DNA from: Scleromitrula shiraiana
Lineage: Eukaryota; Ascomycota; Leotiomycetes; Helotiales; Sclerotiniaceae
Direction of reading: 5' to 3'
Assembly: GCA_028455995.1 (NCBI GenBank)
Contig: JABELC010000003.1
Span: forward strand, 3,782,001 to 3,846,000
Length of the DNA stretch: 64,000 nt
How positions within the stretch are numbered: the first letter of the stretch is position 1; each line of letters starts with the position of its first letter. Both the position numbers and the translations under genes were made by a program. The notes under the pieces are model-generated. The model had not been told where the DNA came from. It worked only from the letters and a program-made list of their open reading frames with translations, and searched no databases. Shown piece after piece: positions 31,238 through 42,024 of the stretch.

Positions 31238-33974
31238 TCATTTAAAACGAAAGTTTACGTTCTCATTATCCTGAAAGCTGACTGAAGTTTCACATCCCTG
31301 GCCTGCTACGGATGCATCAGCACATACAGCCGGGTACAGTTTCCCTCGAACTTCGCAAAGCTGACGATCTATTCGCATGAGCCATAGTTAGTAGGAGCTT
31401 ATCAGAAGTGGCCGCACTCATAGCTTTGCCAAACTTACCTGTCACTTTTCCATTTTTAGTACAAAACGCAATGTTATTACGGAAGTCAATACCGTATCCA
31501 CGTATGTCATTCGTATCAAAGGTGTCTCCATAACTGACAATACTGGCAGTGTTTGAGTCCGATGATGAACAGGTTTTACCAGCGAAAAAACCCCACGATG
31601 TTTCCCATCTTTCTAGGTGATGTTTTAAGAATGTATGTTCTTCGCAGAAACCAATCCCTATCTCTCTATAAATTTTCAGATCGTTAGCTTGATATAATAT
31701 TTTTCGGTCGCTTTGTTTTCGTACCTCTTTTCTGCACTTCCCTGGATTTTTATCTCAAAGTAGTATGTTCCTTTGGCAGGTACTGGATAATCTGCACGAA
31801 TACCACCCCACGGTTCACTTTCGAACAGATACCTTGGACCATCTGCAACAATTGTTAGATTCTACTTGACAACTGTTGTTCGAAGCGTGCACTTTATGAA
31901 CTTACTAACTACAATTATGTATCTCGGGTTCTCATCCAGCTGAATATATGGCGATTTATCACTTGGGTGCCACTTAGAAGGTGACTTAAGTGATTTCTCA
32001 ATTTCGCTAAATTCCTTTCCCATAAGTTCATACACAACGGATTTACCATGCTTATCATCATATTGCGCTGCAGTGTATGCCGCCGTCCAGCCATCGATTC
32101 CAACTCTGTGAGGACTAGCAGCCCCATCATTGAGAAGTTTTGGAATAAATCCTGGTATCAAAGCTGCCGCAGCTGCTTGCATTGCCATTTCACAGTGAGA
32201 AATATAGCATTCGGAATCTTTGAGGGATTGATTGATTAAATCGAATATTGTAATATTGGATTGCCGCGACGCCCAGTAAAGAGGTCCACGGCTGCGATGA
32301 TCCAGTATAGTCAAATCTGCTTTATACTCCAACAGTAATGAGATTATTGAAGGGCGCTCCATCCATATTGCCTGGATAAGGGGTGTTTTTCCATCTGGGT
32401 CTCGACAATCTGGGTCGGCTTGGCTATCGAGTAGAAGTTTCACCACGCTGTCATCCTTTGTGCAATGTCTTATTGCTACCGCAAGAGGACTATATTTGGT
32501 AGCATCCTCATCCTCGAATTTCACTTTTGCACCTTCGTCGATTACCAATTTGGCTTTCTTGATATCGCGACTTAAAATGGCAGCGACCAACGGACTCTTA
32601 TCCCAGCTGCCTCTTGGATTGAGGTCAACTTTATGAGCTAAATATAGTTCGGCATGCACTGTAGAGCGAGACCGTAATGCCTGATATAAGGCACCGTAAT
32701 AGGTATCTCCAATGGTATTAATGTCGACACCACTCTTTAAAAACTTCTCACTCACTGACATAGTCGAATTATCTGCTGCTGCCACTAGTAAAGTTCCGTA
32801 CCCTTTGCTTATTATTTTGTCATCTGCTCCGTTGTCGAGCAGCCAGTCCATCATCAATTCCTCATCGGCCTCGGCTGCAAGATGTAAAGCTGTAGTTCCA
32901 GCTTCATCTACAGCATTAACATCTACTCCAGCTTTATGTAAAGTTTTCAAGATATCAAGATTTCCCTCTTGAGCCGCGAAATGAAACCCGGGAGTGAGTG
33001 ACAGCCCTTCAAATTCTTTCTGTAGTAGATATTCAACAACTCTTGTGCGGCCCCGCATGGTGGCCATTGCCATCTTCACTACTTATATCGGCAGCGGTCG
33101 CAACATCGAAGAGTAACTTAACAGCCTCGATGTCACAACATTCAGCAGCAGCGTGAATAGTCGTTGATCCATCATCTCTTTTGATATTGAAATCGGGGTC
33201 AGGGATTGATTTGAAAATCTGCTGGACCAAATAATCATGGTCTTCATGCATTGCACATGCTCGGTACAATACTGTCTGATTTTTAGAGTCCTTGGCATCT
33301 TTATCGGCACCGTTGTTGATAAGCAGTTCCAAAATGACATCGTTGCCATACATGACAGCCAGGTGTAAGGGTGTTTCTTGTTCATCGTTACGCCAGTTGA
33401 CATCCCATTTTCTATCGAGAAATATTTGCACAATAGCTTTTTGATGGTGTCCTATTGCAATACGAAATAACTCCGCTTAATCCCGGGCAAATAAGTGTTC
33501 GTGGTCGCTCAGAATCTTATTGACGGTTGCAACATCACACTGTTCCACAGCCAGAGAGAGTTCAGTAAACTTTTTATCGGCCTGTTTCAGTTCTTTAAGA
33601 GCCTCCATATTATCGTATTTCAAAGCAATCAGCAAAGGATAAAGCCCATCATGGTTGCGCATCAGCTTCGGAACGCCATGATCTATGAGAGCCTTGGTAA
33701 TCACGCGTGTCCTAATCTTGCCGCGATATATAGCGATGAATTGAAAAAAATCATCTCTCGCAAACAAAGTGAGCTTGGAACGAGACAAAATATGTTTGAC
33801 GATTGAAAGATGTCGTTAGGTCGTCGCAGAATATAAAGCTGCACTGCGGTCTATATCAGAGGACCTGTGAAGCTCTTCCAGTGTATGTTTGACATCACCC
33901 GCATAAGCTGTCTTCTGTAGAGGAGAAGTAGCAATAGAACTGGCGTAAACGTGTCGTGTCAAATGTTCTCTCAT
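31238..33974 (-). pseudogene. Ankyrin-repeat/SPRY-domain gene with two stops and a frameshift
   Basis: The frame starts at ATG 33974 (MREHLTRHVYASSIATSPLQ). After 52 codons it meets TAA (33818-33816), and after 165 codons TAA (33479-33477). Both times it goes on in the same frame with ankyrin text (RHLSIVKHIL; AELFRIAIGHHQKAIVQIF). Near 33045-33075 the frame shifts from DISSEDGNG to GRTRVVEYLLQK. Many ankyrin repeats follow (TALHLAAEADEELMMDWLLDNGAD, TPLIQAIWMERPSIISLLLEY). Three introns (31905-31843, 31724-31666, 31438-31369) then lead into a SPRY/B30.2 domain: GPRYLFESEPWGGIRADYP, YYFEIKI, EIGIGFCEEH, WGFFAGKT, GYGIDFRNNIAFCTKNGK. Splice sites and the SPRY part look intact. Sequencing error could explain single lesions but hardly all three. 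Family members are protein-interaction scaffolds, sometimes fungal NLR-like. Confidence 0.85.
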
Positions 33975-35213
33975 TGATCTACTATACACACTCATAACAT
34001 ACTATACAAATCACGCAAAACTCATGCCAATAAGCAGGCGAAAGTTAAAGTAATAATCCCAAAAACAGAAATTCTTTTTACCAATCTACCAGGTAAGCCT
34101 TTGCGAAACGAAGTAAAGTTCTAATCTCTATAATGCGGATGTTGATTCATTCATCTACAAGCTAGATCTGAACTTATATATGTTCCCTCCAAAAAAATAT
34201 AAAAATATAATAGTAATTCTAGGCATAGTATTCTTCGTATCCCTAATGATCTGAAACGAATTCGTCTTCTTAACACTTGTTAATATAAGATTTCTAATGT
34301 CGTCTACTAATCATTCATAGTATGTAAGCAAAAGATTCTTTGAATTACTCTGTGGAGATTTCTTCAAAACCACTAAAACTTATTTATTTCATATCTCATT
34401 CACTATAACTGACATGTACAATTCAAGTTACCAAGAAATCACAAGTATTTCGGATAGTATGACAACAAGATTTTATTCTATGAATTAATTGGATCTATTG
34501 TAGATTGATTCATTATTATACCCGTCGAGTATCTGTTAGCATTCCAGAAAATTATTTTTATAGGTAGTACATCTTCTAGGTTTAGGATCTTTAGATGCTT
34601 TCTGTCATTGCTATATTTTTTACTGTCATGATGAGAGTAAATCCCCAAAGGAATTATAAATAAAACTACACCACTACTTTAAATATGGAAAAGATCTAAA
34701 AGTAGAACCCTTGTTTTTTCTTTTGATATCATCAAAATCAGATGTTTGTTGGTATTTTAGAACTAGGTACATTTTTGAACAACAACATGATTAGATGAAG
34801 AAGAACTATATAGATTCATTTATTCATCTAATTCTATTTAGACATTGTTATGCACCTAACATATACACCTCTAACAAGAATATATTAATAATAACTCACC
34901 ATTACACAATGGTTTCATTTAATACAACACATATATCCTATTCACTTTCATTCACTTCCACTAGATAGTCGTAAACATAACCATAACCGTAAATATAATA
35001 TTGCTATGATACGGGTTACCACTAGTATTTGTAGTATATCTATTCCATATTGCTGAAGTATAAATCATACTAATTGATATCTTGACAAATCATTTCTCCA
35101 GTTTGCTTATCAACAATACATACCAACTGTGAAATCATCACGATATCTCCACAATACTTATTACTTTTTTTCTCACACTGGACCGTTCAATATCAATACA
35201 TATACCATCAGAA
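33975..35213. other. AT-rich spacer without genes
   Basis: Strongly AT-rich, with no coding frame of note and no recognised repeat family. It includes the upstream region of the ankyrin-SPRY gene and of the doubtful ORF at 35421. Confidence 0.55.
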
Positions 35214-35420
35214 TGGCTTCCCTAAAGCAGAAAATAGGCTATTACGTAGTTTGTCCTTCCATTCAGTTGCTCTTCCCTTTTTATCGCCCACGCTCAGCCC
35301 GCACATTAATTCTATACTCCTCAAATTTCTCTCCGCCCATCCTACCGTCTCTATCCTCTCCTTTTACTCACACTTCTCTCCCCTCGCTAACAAGCTCTCA
35401 ACTAGCTAAACGAAGCAAGA

Positions 35421-35660
35421 ATGCTCTTCCTCCTCGTTCTCTTCTCCGTTTTCGCAATCTGGACCTTTATTGGCGTGTACGTTTTTGACTGTTGCGGGAC
35501 CTATATGGTGAAAGTTATGGGCCGTGTTTGGGATTTTGTGGGGAGGCTTGTTGATGGGTGTGCTGGGTGTGTGGACAATGTTTTTGATGTAGTTGAGGAT
35601 ATATTTGGGGTGAGATTTGGAGTTAGGAGGGGTGGAGCGGTAGGAGGTTGTTTTGATTGA
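35421..35660 (+). CDS. Possible small membrane protein
   Basis: A 79-codon frame has a hydrophobic N-terminal helix (MLFLLVLFSVFAIWTFIGVYVF) and a Val/Gly/Asp-rich remainder. An overlapping longer frame (35214-35488, MASLKQKIGYYVVCP) competes with it. Both lie in a block that goes from pyrimidine-rich to G-rich, which by itself opens frames. No family is recognised. Confidence 0.3.
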   Translation: MLFLLVLFSVFAIWTFIGVYVFDCCGTYMVKVMGRVWDFVGRLVDGCAGCVDNVFDVVEDIFGVRFGVRRGGAVGGCFD

Positions 35661-36609
35661 TGGTGGGGTTTACCTTTAAGCGAAAGGTGGGGAAAGGGGG
35701 CAAATAGCGGATTATATGTGAGGGCCGCGCAGGAACATCAAAATTAGATGATATCAATCTATAAAATATATCGATATGCAAAATCTTGAGATTGAAATTG
35801 TATGTAGATAAACTTACATAAAACTCTCTTAAAAAAATAGAAATGGAATATATTAAGCTTAGGTGCTAAACGTATACTTTTGGGGTGTCCGGCCCTTGCG
35901 TATAATCCGTTTGAGTAGCTAGGTAGTTATAGCATTAAGCCCAGATGACCCGCTTCTCTGTTCTGTAATTTTTACTCATGAAATTCAGGGAGAACCTTAA
36001 TGGATGACTATTTTGAAACTAGGAAATGATCTTCTAGTCGAAACAGTGCTTTTAGGGGTAGATTTGCGAAGGTCTTCTAATGGGGCTTCAAAGTAAAGTC
36101 TTGGCGGCTTACGGTGCGTGGAAGGGATGCTAAGCTCAAGGAACGGTGTGAGATTTTTTCTTTGTTAGGATTATGGCTGGGTAAGCATGTGTATCTAGAC
36201 AGACTAGATTATAGATTTCACTTTCTTGTAGTCTTGTGAGAACACACACAATATACGACTTAGCATCAATATAACCTCAATTCAATGCCGATAAAGTTCT
36301 ACATCACATATATTTATTCACGATCATGACTGGGTGAGTTTTGCTATAGTCAAATGAATTTGAATGTAAGAATACCAAGTCTATTATCTGGTTCATTACT
36401 ACCCGCCCTGGCGGCCCAGGAAATGAACCACTGGCTAGCATTTGCGGCGAAACAAATGTAGACCCAACCATAATATTATCTACGTACATTGATATCATAT
36501 TCATAATTGATGTCCAGATACCACCAACAAAGGAGAGAACAAATCAAAGGAGCTTCATAGCCCACGCCAAGAACCCAAGTCGATAACCCTACACCAGCTA
36601 CCGCAGACA
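35661..36609. other. Spacer 3' of the Fic gene
   Basis: No gene supported. Short minus-strand frames at 36304-36504 and 36476-36691 lack features and probably reflect 3' untranslated sequence of the Fic-domain gene. Confidence 0.45.
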
Positions 36610-37545
36610 TCATACATCCAAGGGTTCGAACGTGGAATCCAGCTGCTGAGCATGCCACAAGAAAGCTGCGATTTGTTCCAAAGTAAAGCATCCATTGAAG
36701 AGGCCGAACAGAGTGTCAGGAGAACAAGAAATCCCAAGCTTCAAGGGTGGTCCGAATCCATATTCCAAGAGCAAACGTGGAAGCAGTAAATAAATGTGCA
36801 GACGGCCGTTCCCGTCGGGATAGTAATGGATGATGTGGAGGGTTCTAACAAGTCTTGCAATGGCAATGAGTTGCTTGTTCTTGGATTTTGCCTCGGTGAT
36901 CTCGGTCTTGAAGTCGGTAAATGCCGAATTGATTAGGTCTCTGCTTTCCCGCAAAGATGCTCTGACTAGGACTCGGCCGTTCTCGGTTGCGTTTTCCACT
37001 CTTGTAAGATGAGATATCGGTTTGCTGGGGGTTTCAGCAAGTTCGGAATATTTTGGAAGCGTTGTCAATAGGATGCGACCGCCCACCGTCTGATTCTGGA
37101 TGTCATTTGCCACGATTGCAGGCTGGATCCCGAAGGATACCTCATTATCTGATTTCCGGGCCGGCACTCTGACGGATGACTTGACGAGCTCGTACAAGTT
37201 GTTGTATTGGTCAAAGTTCAGACTTCCACTCTTGAAGGCTGGTGCAAGATATGTGCCATCAAGGACTTGTGTGTATGCGTCCACCATTGCTTTTTGAAAC
37301 CCTTTGGATTGGTCTTTGTCATAGAAAGACCCAGGGTCACTCGCATCATCCTCAAATGCCTTTTTATGATGCTGGCGATCAATGTAAATGCGCCACCAGT
37401 CTGTCTTTTTGGGAAGTATGTCGGATAACTTTTTGCGACTAGGAGCAGGATTATTGCCCTTATTCATACCCCCAATGACAGGATTTTGCGCTAGCTTGGT
37501 AAGGACGGCGGGCATGCCGCAGAGATCCGAGGCACGTACTGCCAT
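36610..37545 (-). CDS. Fic/DOC-domain protein (putative AMP-transferase)
   Basis: One exon, 311 residues, MAVRASDLCGMPAVLTKL onwards. Near residue 240 it has LVRTLHIIHYYPDGNGRLHIY, the Fic core HxFx(D/E)GNGRxxR with Tyr for Phe and Ile for the last Arg. Flanking helices fit the fold (LRESRDLINSAFTDF before, LLLPRLLLEYGFGPPLKL after). A DPGSFYDKDQSKGFQKAMVDAY segment resembles the helices before Fic cores. Fic enzymes move AMP or other nucleotide groups onto hydroxyls of target proteins. I found no (S/T)xxxE(G/N) inhibitory motif. There is no signal peptide or membrane helix. It has no intron and differs in layout from animal FICD, so horizontal origin is possible but unproven. The substrate is unknown. 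Confidence 0.75.
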   Translation of the reverse strand: MAVRASDLCGMPAVLTKLAQNPVIGGMNKGNNPAPSRKKLSDILPKKTDWWRIYIDRQHHKKAFEDDASDPGSFYDKDQSKGFQKAMVDAYTQVLDGTYLAPAFKSGSLNFDQYNNLYELVKSSVRVPARKSDNEVSFGIQPAIVANDIQNQTVGGRILLTTLPKYSELAETPSKPISHLTRVENATENGRVLVRASLRESRDLINSAFTDFKTEITEAKSKNKQLIAIARLVRTLHIIHYYPDGNGRLHIYLLLPRLLLEYGFGPPLKLGISCSPDTLFGLFNGCFTLEQIAAFLWHAQQLDSTFEPLDV

Positions 37546-38495
37546 TGCAAATGAGAGGTTATGGGACGAATGAACAGGTGACTGGATTAAAGTGTTGCAA
37601 CTAGGCGAATGTTGAGCTTATTGACTCTGCAAGAAAATATATCAAAGTTTATAACTCGAAGACGTCTTCTTTGTTATATATGCCCCATGGATCATTGCCT
37701 CGTAGACTAAGCTTACTCTAGGGTAATAATACATACTTCGGCGAAGTCTGGCTAGTCAGCGAAGTATAATCAATTGGTAATGCGACGGCTTTCAGCTGAA
37801 ATCCTGAGCTGAAAAGCGGTGAAAAATAACGGCCTTGACGATGGGTGTATCTGGCCTATCTGCTTCGTTAATATGAGATATTGTTACGTTCTATGCTTAC
37901 TGTGATCATGTGGAAGTTTTTGCCAGTATCCAGAGTTAAGCTTTAAAGTGATTATCAACAATTAGACGATCAAAGCTGAAACTAAGTCGTATTACAAAGA
38001 GGCAACTAAGGGCTCGTTTAGAACGTCGACAAAGGGGTATTTTTTAAGGCCAGGCACAAAGGCTAATTGTGCTAAATTCAATCATAAATGATCATGGTAA
38101 AAAACTCTCATATAAGGAAATCTTCTCATACTTATTGTAGACCTTTGTTCTATAGATATTTGATGTTGGGATTTGAGGGTAATTGTTTATCAGCAGTTGA
38201 ATGAACATTCAGAATTTAAATAGTTGCATGTTAAATGTAAAAGATGCGAGTTTGGCAAGACAGGGATCTCTAATTCCCGAACCTCGGCTTCTCCCCCGGA
38301 TTTTGAGCTCCACCCCGCAAGCTTCCTTCACACATTCTAGAGTGCTATGTATATAAAACAACCAACCAGCTTTCTCACGCTTTCACCCATTGTTCAATGC
38401 ATCTAATAAACCATTTGTATATCAGAAATGTAAATTATAGAACAATACCATTACTCAATTCCCTAGTATTTGTTTCCTGCCACTACAGACCAAAA
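37546..38495. other. Shared upstream region of Fic and Nudix genes
   Basis: A divergent intergenic region. A hairpin, CTTTCAGCT with AGCTGAAAAG, lies at about 37789-37816. A possible TATAAAA lies near 38351-38357, upstream of the Nudix gene. The ORF starting at 38397 adds 33 residues to the Nudix N-terminus but lacks typical character. Confidence 0.45.
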
Positions 38496-39735
38496 ATGTC
38501 ACCTCCTACGGAATTAGAAAAGCAATATATGTCGTCGACTAGTACACATTCTAAGAAGTCAATTCCGGTTCCTCGCCCTAGTGCTAGGTATGTTGTATAT
38601 TATTTGTCGTATCTCTCATTTTTGACTCCCAAAACCATGAACTAATCGACCTGCCAAAACGACAGTATCCTACTCATCTCACCCATAAATCAAATCCTGC
38701 TCCTCCAACGCGTCCGCACATCCTCCTCCTTCCCATCCGCGCACGTCTTCCCTGGAGGAAATCTTTCTAAAAGCGATGGGGATATCCCCCCTCCGGAAAG
38801 CGAGGACAGACATCGAGATGGAAGGGTTTATAGAATTGGAGCTGTGAGAGAGTGTTTTGAAGAGTCTGGGATTTTATTGGCTAAGAAGAAGGGAGGGGAA
38901 GATGGTTGGTTGGAGATCGATGATGCGAGTAGAGAGCAGGGGAGAAGGGATATACATGAGGGGAAGATTGGATTTGAGGAGTGGGTGGGGAAGAAAGGGG
39001 GTGTGATTGATGTTGGTATGTATCACTCTATCCGACCTGAATATATTTTAAATCAAATAAGATAAAACAAAGTCACTAACAATCCTCTTTTCAGAAAATC
39101 TTCACCCCTTCACCCGTTGGATAACACCATCTAATCTCCCCAAACGTTTCACAACTCAAATGTACATATATTTCCTGCCCATCCCCTCGTCCACCGCCTC
39201 ATCACCCGGCATACCACCCACCAAATCTCTAATCCCAACACCCACATCTGACGGAGGCCTTGAACACACCACCGCTGAATTCGCCTATTGTTCACAATGG
39301 TTAACTCTCGCCCAACAAAACTCCATCATCCTTTTCCCACCCCAATTCCATCTCATGTACTTACTATCGCCTTTCCTCACCGCTCCACCCAACGAATCCT
39401 CATCGCCATATTCACCCCAAGAACTACAAACTCAACGACATCGCGTGATGGACTTTTTAAACGCGGACGAAGGAGGAAAATGGAGCGAGAAAGTCATGTG
39501 TCCACTAGCTGAAGGTATGATGCCAGAGGGAGATGGAAGAAGTGTTTTGGGGTTGGGGAAACAGGGACCGGAGTTGGAGGGGAGAGGGAGAAGGGGGGAT
39601 TCAGAGAGGGTTGTGTTGGTTAAGTTTGGGAGGGGGGGGCCGAGGGATTTGGAGGTTAGACGGAGGGGAGAGGTGATGGAGGAGTTGAGGAAGGGGAGGA
39701 AAGAGAAGATCGGGGATGAGGGGTCTAAATTATAG
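38496..39735 (+). CDS. Nudix hydrolase (NUDT19/NUDT7-like)
   Basis: Exons 38496-38587, 38666-39015 and 39095-39735, with GTATGT donors, give 360 residues. The start MSPPTELEKQYMSS is chosen; an in-frame ATG at 38397 would add 33. SILLISPINQILLLQRV opens the Nudix fold, then HVFPGGNL, and RIGAVRECFEESGILLAK supplies the REUXEEXGU half of the Nudix box. HPFTRWITPSNLPKRFTTQMYIYFLP after the second splice is typical of the NUDT19/coenzyme A diphosphatase branch. The enzyme hydrolyses a nucleoside-diphosphate-linked compound, probably an acyl-CoA or CoA; a peroxisomal location is usual, but the C-terminus GSKL is only near the SKL signal (it does end in SKL). The insert between the GG and RE parts is longer than usual. 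Confidence 0.87.
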
Positions 39736-40110
39736 AGGGGAGAGGAGAAAGAAAGGGGGAGACGCGTGGATTAGGTGATAAAATATAATGATTCGTTATA
39801 TAATCCTATAGAGATATCAAGAGATAAATATCATAGAAACTTATAATATCCGTTAACAAGCCACGAAGACCATCCATACATTCCGACCAGACCAAGACCA
39901 TGTAATTTAAGATATCTGTTGATCAGGCTACCTTTTGAATTGAGCAGAGCACACCATAACGCCAGTCGTTAATGTATGCTTCCCTCATCTTAATTAATAT
40001 CCCAAACTGTATCGTGATTTTTTCTTCTTTGCTTTTTTCGCGCATTCGAAACATAAGTAGAAATCATATGGAGCAGAAAATACCACATCATAAATACCAC
40101 AAATCCCATC
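39736..40110. other. Convergent 3' spacer
   Basis: Lies between the stop codons of the convergent Nudix gene and the gene ending at 40111. No features except AT-rich 3' sequence. Confidence 0.5.
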
Positions 40111-40751
40111 TCACAATTCCTCCTCCTCCTCCTGCTGATCCGAATCCATAACTTCCATGCCCTCCCCGACCTCCTCTCCACTGCCCTCCCCAACTCCCAT
40201 CATCTCCTCCCCATACTCCTCCACATAACTCGGCCACGCAACCTCAAACTCCCCTCCATCCCGCTCATCCTCAAACCTAAAAGCCACACAACTCCCCTCC
40301 GTCCACCCCATCTCCTTCGCCGTATCCCCCAACCCCAAATGAATCTCCGTCCATCCCTTACTCGGCTCAAACTTATTAACCGGCACCGCTAACTTGATAT
40401 CTTCTATCGACTCTGGGATTTTGATTTTCCGGTTTTGCGGAGCTTTTCCTTTGGATTTGGAGGAGCTGGATGTGGAAGAGGAGTGCGGCATGGGGTTGAG
40501 ACCGGTGGGGTAGCGTTCTTGGAGGGTGCTGAGGAGGAGAGTGAGGATTTGGGGGAGGGTGGCTTGTGTGGGGATTAGGAGGAGGATGGTGTGGGTTGTG
40601 TGTTTAAAGAGGAGGGTTAGGTCGGTGGGGGAGGCGGGCTGGGAGAGGGGGTTTTTGGGTGGCTAGGAAGGGGAGAAGGTTAGCTTAGAGGTTTCAATTT
40701 TTCATTGGGGGGGGGGGGGGGGGGGATGGAGAGGAGAGTTAGATTTACCAT
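40111..40751 (-). CDS. Hypothetical acidic-tailed protein with a start-codon-only first exon
   Basis: The first coding exon is just ATG (40751-40749). Intron 40748-40663 (GTAAAT...CTAG) carries a 19-base C run on the coding strand. Exon 40662-40111 continues PPKNPLSQPASPTDLTLLFK to give 184 residues. A compact N-terminal region (LTLLFKHTTHTILLLIPTQA...LSTLQERYP) and a central part (GWTEIHLGLGDTAKEMGWTEGSCVAFRFEDE) could be a ubiquitin-like or beta-rich fold. The C-terminus is nearly all Glu, Gly and Met. If the model is wrong, translation could begin at the internal ATG at 40491, giving 126 residues, but the upstream exon reads as sensible protein. Function unknown. Confidence 0.65.
40707..40725. 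repeat. Poly(G) tract, 19 bases, in an intron
   Basis: A continuous run of G on the + strand inside the first intron of the minus-strand gene at 40751. On the transcript it is a C run shortly after the donor and before the branch region. It is a likely slippage site and a region where assemblies are unreliable. Confidence 0.9.
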
Positions 40752-41226
40752 TTTAATAGGTATGTTGAGTGTGTGGTAATTGCGATTTCTATGATGTATG
40801 CGCCGAACGTAATATGCGTTGCGCAATTCAAATATTTGATAATTTACAAAATCTGCGTAGTTGAAAAAATGAACAGAGCTTCATGCGTTAAAAATTAATT
40901 ATATAAACATTTGTTTTGTCGAACAAAGATGGAATAAAGATCAAAGATTTCTAGGCGACAGCGACTTATATGTGCGTACTTGGGCAGCGCAATTACTACT
41001 CGGTGTTCCGAGGCTGAACACAGAACGCGAAAAATTTCGCGAAAACAGCTGATCTTTTTGGAGAGGGGAAAAAGAAAGGGATATCTGATATCTGATATCT
41101 GATATCTGATAGAAATTTGGAATCTTGTGCGAGTGCGACTTTAATTCAATTTTGTTTAACGGCCAACCTAAACTTACATATAATCAAAGATAAAAGTTCT
41201 GAGATCCAGAATTCACACAATCAATT
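40752..41226. other. Divergent promoter with SBF/MBF-like sites
   Basis: Shared by the genes at 40751 (minus) and 41227 (plus). It contains ACGCGAAAA (41025-41033), the perfect palindrome TTTCGCGAAA (41035-41044) and four tandem ATATCTG copies (41081-41111). Confidence 0.55.
41025..41044. promoter_or_regulatory. Overlapping SCB/E2F-like sites
   Basis: ACGCGAAA fits the SBF core CRCGAAA, and TTTCGCGAAA is a perfect palindrome of E2F/MBF type. They are adjacent, in the middle of a divergent promoter. Cell-cycle control is a guess from the motifs only. Confidence 0.35.
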
Positions 41227-42024
41227 ATGTCCACCGCACAAGAAGATGTCGAAACGTCTTCCTCCTCCCCCTCCCCCGACTCCGACTCCACCGTTGCCGC
41301 ACTTCGCGCCCACCGAGCCGCTCAATTAAAACTCGAATCCCGCATGTCCCTCCCAATCGGCTTGCGTCTGCGAACCTGCACCACGTTCTCCTTCCTCAGC
41401 GGATTAGTCCTAGGACTCTCCCACGGTTCCTCAACAACGGCTCTACGGTTTCGAGCAGAGAATGCGCATCGATTACCTACTAGTTCGACCGGCTGGTATT
41501 TGTATCATAAGAGTAAGAATTATCAGATGGCGCATGGGGGTGTGAAGGAGGGGATTAGGATGGGAGGGAAGATGGCATTCTGGACGGCGGGGTTACTGGG
41601 CGTGGAGGATCTTTTGGATCGGTTTAGGGGGGTTAAGGATGCGGGGAATACGGTGGTGGCTGGTTTGTGTGTTGCGGGAGTATTCAGTGTTTGGAGTGAG
41701 TTTGTGTTATTTTTCTTGAGTGATTTGCTGGTTTGGTTATGTTCTGGGGATTGATTGGATGGGTTGAATGGATGGAGAAACTCAAATGCTATATTATGGT
41801 ACTAACATCTACTCTTCACCATCCTTCTAGATCGATTTCCTCTCATAACAGCAGCTCGAACAGCTAAGACTGGATTGATATTTGGATTGGGATATGGTCT
41901 CTTACAAGATGCTGTTGGTTGGGCAAGAGGAAGGAGAATAAGTTATGTTGATTTCTTTACACAAAGTGGAAGACCTAAAAGACCATATGAGGAAGAAGGG
42001 AAAGGGGAATATACATCAATATGA
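41227..42024 (+). CDS. Tim17-like membrane protein, hypothetical
   Basis: Exons 41227-41695 and 41831-42024, with a GTGAGT...CTAG intron, give 220 residues. After a Ser-rich N-terminus come hydrophobic, Gly-rich segments: TFSFLSGLVLGLSHG, GGVKEGIRMGGKMAFWTAGLLGVEDL, NTVVAGLCVAGVFSVW, then from exon 2 NRFPLITAARTAKTGLIFGLGYGLLQDAVGW. The pattern of four Gly-packed helices resembles Tim17/22/23-type mitochondrial inner-membrane proteins. Splicing restores the helix run and removes the spurious FVLFFLSDLL read-through. After the stop, a different frame encodes Ala/Glu repeats (AEAEDAAEAEAAAE), possibly an alternative or lost tail. Confidence 0.72.
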
